Assembly (NCBI GenBank): GCA_022376465.1
Contig: JACDTU010000007.1
Span: forward strand, 310,001-374,000
Reading direction: 5' to 3'
DNA: 64,000 nucleotides
Origin: Cubamyces lactineus
Lineage: Eukaryota > Basidiomycota > Agaricomycetes > Polyporales > Polyporaceae
The notes beneath the pieces are model-generated. The model searched no databases. It was not told the origin of the DNA and worked only from the letters and a program-made list of their open reading frames with translations. Shown piece after piece: positions 24,977 to 36,758 of this stretch (the stretch's first letter is position 1; every line of letters begins with the position of its first letter). Both the position numbers and the translations under genes were made by a program.

Positions 24977-27900
24977 ATGGACGCGACCACGAATGGTCCC
25001 GCAGCAGCGAAAGCCGATGAAGAACACGTCCGTAGGGCGAAACGAGCAGCACTCAAACAATTGAACATCACAAAAGCCGGAAGAGGTGCGCTTTTGTCTG
25101 ACGATCGCCCACGCAGACAGCTCATCCTGCTGGATGTCCAGAGCCAGAGAAAGCACTCGACTCGTCTCTGAAGAGGCATACCGCGCTCATCAAGCGTATG
25201 CGCCAGTCCTTGGCCGCCGAGAACCATGACCAGATCATCAAGGATATCAACACCTTGTCCCTGGAAAAGTATGTGGATGAGATAGTTGGTGCCGTGGTCG
25301 AGGGAATCTTGAGGTGTAAGACGGAGAAGGATGTATGGAGTGCAGTCGAGGTGCGTGCCACATCCGGGCGTTCTGCATGGTCTGATGAAGCTGCTCATGC
25401 CCGCGCACATAGATCATCTCAGCATTGCACCGTCGCTTCCCGAAGACATTCACTCCTGCTCTTATATCCTCGCTCTCTGCTTCAATTGCTCCACCATCAC
25501 GCGCCGCACTTGCAGCGTTGTCTCCGGAGCAGCGCGAGAAGGAGGATTCTGCCCGCGTAACGCGCCAGCGCCCCGTACTCCGAGTATGTGCGGAACTTGC
25601 ACTGGTTGGGATCATCAGAGACGCGCCAGACCGAAGCGGTGGGGAATGGATCATGAAAGCCATAAAAGACCTGGTATGTTAGAATCGTGCACTACAGTCA
25701 GCGTCTTGGTTCATGCGATACCCATTAGCTGTCCAACGACCCGTCACTGTCCTCTCTCCCGTTGCTTCTAGTCTTCCTCAAGACTTACTCTCGACCATAC
25801 CTAGGCATCGTGCCGCCAGCCTCCTCCAAACAGATCTCCGCTTCTTCGGAGCCAGGAACACTGTCCGATGCCACAAGCGAAGAAGCAGCACAGGGTAACG
25901 GCGCATTCCCTGCGCCCATCAACGAAGAGGATGAGTTAGTAGAGAAAGAGATCAGGGATCGCTTCAAGAGGATGTGCGAGGGATACTTCGATAACGTCGC
26001 CAAGAAATTGGTCATTGAACATGATGTAAGTGGTCGGCCAAGGAGCCAAATGTTTTGGTGTGCTCACCAGATTCTAGCGTCTGCAAGAGCAAGATCGGCG
26101 TAACCATGAAGCATACATCCGGTCGGGTGAGATCTTCGAAGACCGTCAGCAGGCATACGAGAAGATGACGAAGAGCTATGAGAAACTCTTAGCGAGCTGC
26201 CAAAGGTTGGGTTCAGGAATGTCTGGCCGTATCTGGTAATTGACGGATTCGGTTTCGTAGCCTATCAGAGTTGCTTTACCTTCCTATGCCAACGCTCAAG
26301 ACCGCATCTCAGAAGACAGAGTCCATCCAAATTGGCATGAATACCGGCTCGAGCCTCTTGGGCGGGGATTCTGACGACACAGCTCCCGGCGGCGGAAAAT
26401 GGGAAGACGAAGAAGAGCGTCGCTTCTACGAAGAGATCCCTGATCTCAAGGACTACGTGCCGCGAAGCGTCCTTGGGCTCGAGGGTGATGGCGCAGAAGA
26501 GTCTGCTGATGGCCAGGAGAAAGAGCGGCTCGAGAAGGAAATGGTCGAGGAGGAGTTCAGGAAACTGGAGGAAGAGCTTGCAGAAATGAAGATTAACGAG
26601 AACGGACAGGCCGCCGGCGATGCGCGTGGCAAGAAACCTGATGATGGCAAGGTCGACGAGGACGTAGACGAGTTGGTCTCCGGTGTCTTCTTGGGCTGGG
26701 CTTTGACAGCTAACGACTTACTAGTGCGCCGACGCCAACACCTGGAACGCCAAAGGATTCGCCGTCTTCAACCCCTCAGCTAGCCCCCCAAGGCCCTTCG
26801 CAGCTCCTCACGGCGCTTCTTGCACGTCTGCCAGATGCGACAAATCGTACGCTCATTGATCAGGCGGCGGTCGATTTTGCCTTCCTCAACTCGAAGGCAG
26901 CGAGGAAGCGCCTTGTCAAGGTCAGCAATAAGAGTATACGTATTGCATGAGAGCCAGGCACTGAAATGCCTCGTAGTTTATGAGCCAGGTCCCGAAGAGC
27001 CGCATCGACTTGTTGCCCCACTACTCGAGGTTGATCGCGATACTCAACCGCTACATGCCCGATGTTGGCACAGATGTTGTTGCGATGGTAGGAGGCCGAG
27101 GTCTACCGCGATGTCCAACGACGTTCTTGACCTAGAACTTCACTTACGCAGCTCGATGAGGAGTTCCGCTACCTTCAACGCAAGAAGAAAGTCGTCAAGG
27201 AGCTCGCGGAAGTGCGACTGCGGAATATTACTTTCCTCTCTAACCTAACCAAGTTTCGCGTCGTTCCGCCTCACGTCATCTTGCATATGTTCAAGGTGTG
27301 CCTGGATGACTTTTCTGGGACGAACGTAGAGAACCTCGCACTACTGCTCGAGGGTTGTGGCCGCTTCCTGCTCAGGAGTGAGGAAACTAGGGTACCGTTT
27401 GCGAAGATGGTCAGTGCATCGAACTTTCTCTAGGCTTGCTCGCACAGGCTGATCGTCACTGTGCCAGATCGAGCTCATGCGTAGGAAGCAAAGTATGGCG
27501 CACCTCGACCAGAGGCAACTGCTCCTGCTGGAGAACGCGTACTACCAATGCAACCCGCCGGAGCGGACGGCCCGCCAGGTGAAGGAGCGCACTCCCATGG
27601 AGCTGTTCATACGACACCTCATCTACGACGTTCTCACCAAGAAGACAATCGATAAAGTGCTCAAGATGCTCCGGAAGCTCGACTGGAACGACCAGTTGGT
27701 GCCTCGCACGCTCCACAAAGTGTTCACGAAGCCCTGGAAGATCAAGTACGGGCACATTTCCCTGCTTGCGATGCTCACGTACGATTTGCAACGGTATCAT
27801 CCTGCGTTCTCCATTGGGGTTGTGGACCAAGTCCTGGAAGACATCCGTCGGGGATTGGAGACGAATTTGTACAGCATGAACCAGCGTCGGATCGCTTCGG

Positions 27901-29259
27901 TCAAGTTCCTAGGAGAGCTGTACATATACCGCCTGATCAGCAGCAGCATCATATTCGACACTCTGTGGTCTATTGTCACTTTTGGTCACCGTACGTACCT
28001 TGTCGCAGACCTGAGATGCCGTGCTGATAGCTTGTCATAGCGGAGGGAAGGCCGACCCCCGGCACGCCATCACCAATTGACATGCCCGACGACTTCTTCC
28101 GCATCCGTCTCGTTTGCGTACTGCTCGACACGTGTGGGATGTGTTTCGACCATGGCATCCAGGAGCAGAAGTTGAACAACTTCCTCACGTTCTTCCAGCT
28201 TTACGTGCTGTCGAAGGAAGCATTGCCTATGGACGTCGAGTTCATGCTCACAGACTCCCTTGAGGTACGTGCGATTGCTGGCCTCGTGTAGGGTTACGCC
28301 GACGTTTCGTGGTAGGCTGTAAGGCCCAAGTTAGTGATGTTCAAGACGTACGAGGAAGCGGCGGTGGCGGTGGATGAGTTGTTCGCCGTTGTCTATCAGA
28401 ATGCTGGAAGTACGTTCTCGAGCACGAGCTATTCCTGGTTGCATACTGAACATGTTGATCAGTCGTTACTGGCGACCCTGGAGAAGACAGTGGGGAAGAG
28501 AGCGGCGAGGAAGATGATGAAGAGAAGGAAAGGGCAAGAGGTGATGAAGATGAAGACGAGGACATGGCATTGGGCGAGGAAATGGTACGATTTCAACGCG
28601 CCTCTTGCTCTCGCATCCCTACTTACCCAAGAATCAGATCGACGAGCGTGCACCATCCCCCGAGGCAGTCTTGCTCAAGTCGAAACAAGAGAACGTTGGA
28701 CCTAGCGAAGAAGATGAGGCAGAATTCGCCAAGGAGCTTGCCAAGCTCGTTACCGACACCTCTGCAGAGTCCAGGAAGGTTGACAAGAAAACCGCCTTAG
28801 CGCTCTGGGATACTGCCCTGCCTCCCCCCGTCGTCCGGAAGAAGAAGATCGAAGAGTATGACGAGGATGGCGAAGGAGCTAACGGCGATACCGCTGAAGA
28901 CTCTGGTGTCATGAAGTTCACCTTGTTCACCAAGCGTGGTAACAAGCCCCAGGTAAGGCAGTATGGCGTGCTCTTTGCGGATGGGCGTTGATTGTGTTCG
29001 CTTTGTAGACCCGCCAAATCGCAATCCCTGCTGAATCCACGTTAGCTGTTCAGACCAGGACAGCTCAGATGCAAGACAAAGTTGAACAACAGCACCTGAA
29101 GAGGCTTGTACTCAACTATGAGCAGCGCGAGGAAGCCGAGGAGCTGAAGGGTGAGTGATGTGCAATGGACGTACCCCGTATAGGACACTCATCCCCACAA
29201 CTCCAGCTCTTGAAGCTCGTAGCCGTCAAGGGCCTATCAAGATCCGTCTCGCAGGCTAG
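24977..29259 (+). CDS. UPF2: UPF2/NMD2, nonsense-mediated mRNA decay factor
   Basis: Scaffold that bridges UPF1 and UPF3 during nonsense-mediated decay in the cytoplasm. Sixteen exons are modelled: 24977-25085, 25121-25350, 25413-25673, 25729-26025, 26078-26205, 26261-26671, 26725-26920, 26977-27087, 27152-27409, 27468-27990, 28041-28264, 28316-28409, 28463-28584, 28638-28952, 29009-29150, 29207-29259. They close to 1157 residues, a usual fungal size. Three MIF4G-type helical regions are visible, starting with SSLKRHTALIKRMRQSL, FRYLQRKKKVVKELAEVRL near 27160 just ahead of the second, and the block at 27470-28260. A D/E-rich linker (28480-28580) precedes the conserved C-terminal UPF1-binding region. 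The first intron is only 35 nt in this model, so the 5' end is less certain than the rest. Confidence 0.93.
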
Positions 29260-29815
29260 CAACGCGTGAGAGCACCTCCCCAACCTTGCACCGAGAGAAG
29301 GATTGCCCTTCTGGCTTGTGCTTGCCCTCCCTTCTCGGTAGCCGCTCGCCGTTTCGCAAGCCCGAGAGCCAGATCCCGTATGATGACTGCTTGCTGAGAC
29401 GGCTCGTTCTCGGTATGATTCAGTATTTGGCAGGCCGCGACAAAGGCATGCCAGATTGTGCCGCTTGAGCCCCTCGCTCTGCATGGTCGCGCCGCCGTGC
29501 CCGTCCGACATCTGCTCCCTGTGCTGGTGCTTGTGTGCCATCTCGGCGTGGATGATGGATAGTCGGGTCGTGTATCGCCTTGTCTCGGACTTGTAGACTA
29601 TATCTTTGTAAACTGTTGTCATGCTTTCTGATGCAATCGAGTTCTTTGTTTCCCGTCAGTAGTCGAACAACTTCAACTGGTGGCTCTGTGGCACGCGAGG
29701 AGTCAGGACGCGCGCTGCGGCAGGCGCTTGGTGTCGCGTCTTTCCGCGACGTGCTCAGTATACTTCTTGCTTCTCACCCCCATGCCCCTTCTCCCTGATG
29801 TGCTGCTAAAGGCCG
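29260..29815. other. Intergenic, UPF2 to checkpoint gene
   Basis: The stretch holds the UPF2 3' UTR and the next promoter. No gene or clear element is seen. Confidence 0.6.
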
Positions 29816-32800
29816 ATGGATCCCGACGACTACTTCGAAGACGATGATCTCATCCTAGATGAGAATGTCCTCGCCGTCCTCGATGCGGAGGAGAACAAAT
29901 TCAAGCAGGCACAGCAGCAGCAGCAGCCCGTAGGCGAGCGTCGTCCGGCCGATGCGCCTCCGGCCGAGCCACCCCCTTCTAAGAGACAGAAAACGTCGCA
30001 CGAATGGAATGAAGAACAGAAGATTTTGCTCAGTCCCGAAGATGATGAGGGCCTTCCGGATATTTCGATCATGGGAGGTGGCGCGTACCGGGTGCCTGCT
30101 GCTCAGTGGGCGGCGGCGAACGCGCTGGCTGCTCAGCTTCGAGGGCCTCAAGCCGGCGCGGGCGACGAGAAGTCTGGGGGACCGGTGCGTAGTGCTGCTC
30201 ATACGTCTACCTCTCGTGCGCCAGGTGCACCAGTAGCCAGTACATCGACTACAGCCGCCAACCGAGTGGGAGTATCTCCTCAGCCCCTTGTTCCCGCCCT
30301 TGCGCCTGCCTCCATTGCTGTTTCTGTTGTTCCCGGTCCTATCTCGGCTTTTGCGAATAGCCCTCGTCAGTCTACTACTACTGGGCCATCTATCCAGCCT
30401 CACAGTACAAACCGGCTACGACGAGCATCCACCCTTGGCTCCGTACAGGCAGCCCTTGCGGGGTTTGTTCCCCCTCCGACTGCTGGGACGAAGCCGACTC
30501 GCCCTACACCATCAGCGGCGCCGCCTAGAGCTTCTAGGCCCTCTGCTCCTCCTCACAGGTCTGCATCTCCGTCCGTAGCTCCATCTCAATCGCGGCCTTC
30601 TGGTTTTATCTCTGCTCAAGCGCCTCATGTGTCTCGGACTTCTGTGTTACCTCAGCCTACTACCGGACCTTCCTATAGGCGACAAAGCGTCCCTAACACC
30701 ACACGTCCTGTAGTGCAGTCTCCGTCGGTACAGCCTAGGCCCCCACAACCTCTGCCACCTTCACAAGGGCAAAGTGAACGCAGTATTCGTTTGGAAGTTG
30801 ACGCTCTGAGAGCGCAGGTGGAAGATGTACGTCTAAAAGCAGCTAGCTCCGAACACTAATCCAATTATTCCTGATAGCTACTGAGAGCACAAGAAGAGAC
30901 GAACAAGGCCCTGCGGGAGGCACGAAGCGTGCAATATGCGAAAGAGGGTGAAGTGAGCATCCTCCGCAAGAACATGGAGAAGGTAATGTTTCGTATAAGC
31001 GTTTCCGTGAGATCGCCTAGCATGCTCACTGCATCAGACGGCCAAAGAGCATGCCGCAGAGTTTGCACGGATGAAGGCTGCGAAGGAACAGGCTGAAGCC
31101 TATCACGCTCAATTGCGGAAAGAGATTGCTGAAGAACGAGAACGCCTTAGGACCCAGTTTATTTTCAAGGTAAATACACACCGTGCACATGTATTTGCTC
31201 TTCACAAATGGCTGGTACTACAGCAACATGAACTTGAGACGTCCCTTCGTAAGAGCCCTTGGGCATCCCGGATATCAAGGACGTTTAACCAGGGTCCACC
31301 GTCACCTGTCTTCAGCGCGTCCCAAAAGCGACTGTTCGCCGCGAATGGTCAGGCCATTGCCTCAACGAGTGTCTTGCAGACACCGTCGCGCCGAAGAACT
31401 GGTTTTTTCGTTCCAGAGAGTCCCGGGACGAATCATGCGAGGAGGCTCGTAGACAACCAGGCGACTGAGGACCCGCCGCCTGCGAAGCCAGCGAGGCTAC
31501 CTGGTTTTCACAATGCATTTGAGCCTTCGCCGCTCAAGAGCACCCTCCAATTCTCACAGCTCAGTCAGTCGACCCAGGTCAAGGACAAGGGTAAGGGGCA
31601 AGCACGTGCCGAACCGTTCTACGATTTTCGGAACCCAACTCCAGAGGATGTTTTCTTCAATCCTGCGCCGCCTATTGATGATGCTCCAGGGCGGATGTCG
31701 CCTGCTAGTTCTTCACCGGAGCAGATGGTAGAAGCGCTTGCACCTGGGGAACCCACTCAGAAGCAGCAACCGCCGCAGCCAGAGGATGTCGCAGGACGAG
31801 CGGGTTCGCCTGGTGCAGATGGTGCGGAGATGAAGGTTGACGATCCTCCGTCGCGGGAGCCTGCAGAACCATTGCAAGTACCTGATTGGACTAAGGAGGT
31901 ATGTGTACCGAATTTCCTATCGCTCATTGATCGGGGTGTCACAAATGGTCCTCGTCACAGCTGCATCGTATTGTGTTGACGCACCGACATCGGGACCACA
32001 AGCAACCCACGTTGCAGATCCTCATGAACTATATGATACCTCCTAACTCCCCCGAGCATTCTCAACAGTATTCTTCGCTCAGCGCCAGTCTGCTCGAGAC
32101 GCTGGGCACAGCAACCCTCAAGGTCGCGAACACAGATGATGTCATTCATTCGGTGCAACAGACGCTGTCAGCGATGGGTCGCATTTTATGCAGCATTGGT
32201 TCCGTCAGTCTCTTCCGTCCGCAGATTGGAGCATAAGCGCTGATATAGCGAGCAGATCGTCCCCCTTGCAGCTCTCTTGGATCTTATGAAGACCATCACT
32301 CTGTTCATCCCTGCCTTTGTTTGTCTCGCACTTGCGCCCACTGATGAGCCCGGTGGCAGCGAAGCACCTCCGGATATTCTGCTGCTGCTTTGCGAAGCAG
32401 TGCGAAGCCATCTCACGCCAAGCAATGGGACGCTGGACGAAAGTCGCAGGGCGCTTGCCATAGAGGTGCTAGCAATGCTGGAGACGATCTGTTGGTACAC
32501 CCCACCAGATCTGGCTGCTAGGTTTGGGCGGTTCACACTTCCCAATCGGTGCCCGGCTGATGAGCGGTCCGGTAGGTTATCCGTTTTTGTGCTCAAGGCG
32601 GGGGTATTGTCCACCCTCGTAAACTCTTCGCAGCCCACATGGTTGCTACAGAGAACCATGAGGGCATTGACTTTGCTTGCTTCATGTACGTGACAGAACC
32701 CATCGAGAGTCCGGTCGTTCCTAACACCGCGCAGATCACTCCTTATGGAAACATTTTCTATCTTTCCCGTTGCCTGATGCACCTTCCAATAACGATGACT

Positions 32801-33645
32801 TCCTAGCCAAAGACTTCACGCGAATACCACACATCGAGCAGTTAGCGTCCTTGCTGATTGATCCGGCGAGGGATGGGCCCGAGGTATGCTTACACACACC
32901 TCCAAAACAACCCACCTACTCACGCTCTCTTGCAGTGCCGGCCACTGCGCGAAGCGGTGTTGAACTTTGTAGGCACCTTAGCTGTCGCTCATCCAGACGC
33001 TCTTGCCATCCTACTTCGATCCCACACCCTTCTACCCTCAATCGTCGCATTCTTGAATAACATTACCGCTCCGCTTTGGGAAGAAGACGAGCGTTTCGTC
33101 CGCGATGCTGATCTAATCAACTGGTACGTATGTCTCTCCTCTGACACTCCGAGTATTATTGCATATGACGAATCCGCAGGACGGTGGAGGTAACGGCACG
33201 CACGCTTATGCTGTTGCACCACCTCCAGATGAACGCCGACGGTTCGATGATCAATTTCCGGCAGAAGCTCATGTTTGCGCCACGACGATTCTCCAACGCA
33301 CTCTGGCACATGTTCACGGTCACGCTGGGCCGCATAAGCTATGCGTATCCCCCCGCCTGGGTGGGTATGGAGAACGCTGTCTGCCTGGATCATATATGCG
33401 GTAGGTCAGCTACGAACACGCGCATGCCTATCAAGCACGCTGACGCTCAGCGCGCTCTGACAGATGTGGCGAGGGAGGTATTGGATGTGGCTACAGACGG
33501 CCCAGAGCTAGAATGGATATGGAATGCATTCCATATCCCCGAGTGTAAAACGGACGAGCCGACGCAGAACCAGGAGGATGAGGATGAAGAGGACGAGGGC
33601 GAGGTACCACGTGGGACATCACACTCCGTCATTGTGATCGACTAA
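29816..33645 (+). CDS. Probable ATRIP/Rad26/Ddc2-type DNA damage checkpoint protein
   Basis: Nine exons are modelled: 29816-30826, 30878-30982, 31038-31169, 31224-31898, 31961-32203, 32256-32685, 32735-32883, 32936-33123, 33180-33645. They close to 1132 residues. The N-terminus is strongly acidic with hydrophobic spacing (DDYFEDDDLILDENVLAVLD), like the RPA-binding acidic element of ATRIP. A long Ser/Pro-rich low-complexity region follows, then a coiled coil across exons 1-3 (rich in Q, E, K and A, for example EAYHAQLRKEIAEERERLR), and then a helical C-terminal half. This order matches ATRIP, the partner of the ATR kinase. The family call rests on architecture and general resemblance only. 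Its C-terminal end is acidic (NQEDEDEEDEGE). Confidence 0.6.
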
Positions 33646-35117
33646 TTACTGTACTCTGCATGTATCCCTATGCTGATTCGTGAGGCTGGCGTACTTTGTT
33701 CGCTTCCTTCACTCCCCATACATGAGCAACGCCGGACCAGACCGTTGCCGGGTGGAGAAACTGACCAGACTCTTCCTACACAAGGGGGTACCGGTGTTAA
33801 GGGCCTCTGCCCATGGTGCGCCGTGCTTGGCTTCTCTCCACATGACGCTATCCCAGCTCAAGCAGAGCACGAAACCTTCAGCGGTGATAGGTGTAGAGGA
33901 ACAACATACCGCGTGGGCATATCAATATCCAAGAGCCCTCCGCGCCGCCTGCTGAGGTTGCTCGGAGTGCGCAAAGCTTCGAATGAGCTCGGGGAACATG
34001 TTAGCCATCATCAAGGCGCAGGAAGTGATCGTCTCACTTCTGTTGAGTACTCACATGACACTTTCTGTACGTATACTTATGCCCTCCATAGAAGACTTTA
34101 CGGTGGGCACATACTACTCACGCTGAACGACTCGGGTCGACACGTCGCCCTACGCACGGGGAAGTGATGTCACGGGCAAGCACTGTGACCCCGTGATGGG
34201 TACCGCCAAACCTTAACCCCGTGGCACCTCGTACTGCCCTCAAAATGGCAAACCGGGCCAACCGTGAACGTTTGAACGTCGAGAGCTCTTTCAATTACCG
34301 TTCAGGTTGCAGCAGAACGTCCATGATACAGCACGTGACATGTATAGACGCACTAATTCCCTAGAGTAGGACGCAGGGCAGACATTGAACGACATGATCC
34401 GTACGTGTTTCGGAAGTTGCTTTGTTACGGGTCCAGCCACTGCGGTAGGAGGGCTTCCGCTAGTGTGCGGGACGTTAACTACACCTCCTATGATCAGAGA
34501 AGAGGCCGCTGACCGCTCGAGGTGTCTCGCAAGTTGATCCGACGGAGGCATCTAGAGCCGTGTTGGATGATGGCGGTCCAGGTTGGTTCCGGCAATGCTC
34601 GCGCAACGGTACTACTTCCTTGTGATGTGCTGTAGTACGCGTGAGTATGCAGGTAGCGCTGGAGCAGATCCCGGTGAGTAAGCGGTTGGATAAGGGACGG
34701 CAGGGTGGAGAATGGACTCGGGCTGCAGTGTGTGTTGACGACAAATGGGACGACAGGTCCAGCGTGCACAACGCTGGTGGTATACCGAAGACCGGGGATT
34801 TGGCGCGGCCTAGAGCCTGAGGTCTACAACCGCCGCCAAAGCGAGCAAGCATTCCGCCGTTTCGCCACGCTCTCTTATTATCCAGGCAAGCCATTTATGT
34901 CTGGTTTTATCTGTCTCCCGACTCTCCTCTTTCCAAGATTTGTGTTTTCCCCTGGTTCTCACCGCATGGGCCGCGGACATGGATCCCCTCTGCACGATGA
35001 TCCTTATAAGTTCTGGTCTGTCGCTGGACATCTACACGCCTCTCCTTTCAATACTGTCTACCCCCTTGCTGCCTCTCCACTTCAGCCGCAGAATTCTGCT
35101 TCAAGCCATTTCTAATC
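33646..35117. other. Intergenic, checkpoint gene to BTB gene
   Basis: About 1.5 kb without a supportable gene. The last 200 nt are pyrimidine-rich with CT-rich runs, typical of a fungal promoter and 5' UTR. Confidence 0.55.
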
Positions 35118-36090
35118 ATGACTGTAAGTTGCAAACTGTCTTCTACAAACTGGAGGTCCATTCCGACCCCTTCTCTCGCCCCGAACATCCCTCCAACCTG
35201 CTCAGAATGACCAACAAGCATCTGTCTCTTCCATTTTCAGTCCTCGGTTCACTCTCGACGGTTCGCTTCCCAACCTCGGTGTCACGTCCAAAGACGGCGT
35301 CCACTTCCACGTACATACCCGCCGCCTCCTCGCTGCTTCGTTTAACGGCTTCGGTGGGACTCTCCTTCAGCCGAGACTTTTCATCACACTTCCCGAGTCG
35401 GCCGCTGTTCTCAACATAGTCTTCCACATTATATACGGTATGTCTGTGCTGTCATACTCACCGCCGCTGGAGTCTACCGAGGGCGCGCTGGACTCCATGA
35501 TCAAGTATGGCCTGCCGACATCTCAGCTTGGAGCCGCGCCGTCTCTCCCCCTGTACGACCTACTGCGCTCCTACGCACCTCACAACCCTATTGAAGTATA
35601 CGCCGTAGTTGCCCGTCACAGGCTAGAGAACCTCGCAGTAGCTATCTCGTCCCACCTCCTCGCCTACGACATCACACGCATCTCCGATGAGCTTTGTATC
35701 AAGATGGGCCCGATTTATTTCAAGAGACTCGTCAGCCTACAACAGTCCCGCATTAATGCCCTCCGTAGCATCGTCCTTCAACCCCCTGCAATGCATCCCG
35801 CCACCATGATATGCAACGCCGAAGACCAAGGAGAGCTCACTCGCGGATGGGCGTTCGCGAACGCGGAGATAGTCTGGAACGCGCTGCCAAGTACGCACCT
35901 TCGTATCCTACGAGTCTTCCAGCTTCTCATCAATCGCCCGGTAGATATTTCGATCAGCGCGCTGGAGTCCACCTTCACTAAAGCGGCCGAGTCGGTGAGT
36001 TGCCCAGAATGTCGGGCGATGCTCCGCCAACGTATCCGAGAAGTTGCCAACGAGTGGTCAGCGGTCAAGGTTCGTACGGCGTCACTCTAG
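35118..36090 (+). CDS. BTB/POZ-like domain protein, agaricomycete family
   Basis: The model has a tiny first coding exon, ATG ACT (35118-35123), an 82-nt intron, and a single long exon 35206-36090, closing to 296 residues. The N-terminal third (FTLDGSLPNLGVTSKDGV, then FHVHTRRLLAASFNGF and LPESAAVLNIVFHIIYGM) follows the BTB pattern of agaricomycete proteins in which a partially degenerate BTB fold is followed by a helical region. The C-terminal CPECRAMLRQRI includes a CxxC pair. Members of this family are very numerous in mushrooms and mostly uncharacterised. They may act in protein-protein contacts or ubiquitin ligase adaptors, but nothing here shows a partner. Confidence 0.75.
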
Positions 36091-36758
36091 GGCCGACCAG
36101 TCTCCCGCTTACTACAGTCATCAAGACCACCATATGACGCCCGCGGAAACAGCGGAGCCATGAGTGGAGCGTCACGGAGGTGTCCGTGTAAGTGCAGAAA
36201 TCTGTCTCCATCTCGTTTATACGTGTCCCTTAAGCCCCCCCGCCGTGATACCAGGTTTGACAGTCGGCACAATCCTATCATCCCCACCCTAAGCGGGCGC
36301 GCCCTTCCCATTCCTCCGTACCGTCTCGTCGACGCCCTATACTGCGCATTATCGATATTCGTCAGTGATATCATACATATGAATCAACAATCGACTCCTA
36401 CCTCCACCACATATATTACATGATCCTGGGATCCTCGTCACTGTACCATTCTCAACCCCTTCGAATATCTCCTGGGATTCGGCGCTCAGTCCATCGACGT
36501 ATAAGGACCATCGCTTCGCGGATTATTGTACGACCAGATAAAACCAAGCGGTGCTCCAGTATATACCATGATTCGTTCAGATACGACATCGTTTCCAACG
36601 GTCTCGCGCCCACTTGGCGGTGACATTGGTCTCGCTGTTCATGATCATAGTGGTACGAACTGGGTGTACCCGCTGTGTTGTACCACAGCTTTTTCTCCAA
36701 GTCTTGTGTGCAATAGGTCGTTACTTGTGGAGGTGTGTGATACACTAGTCGCCTACGC
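36091..36758. other. Convergent intergenic region
   Basis: The stretch holds the 3' ends of the BTB gene (plus strand) and the FAD monooxygenase (minus strand). No gene is seen. Confidence 0.6.

Noticed and set aside
29880..30780. Possible tandem repeat in the Ser/Pro/Thr-rich part of the checkpoint-type gene
   Set aside because: Composition is biased, but there is no regular unit; only a short glutamine run near 29910 repeats exactly.
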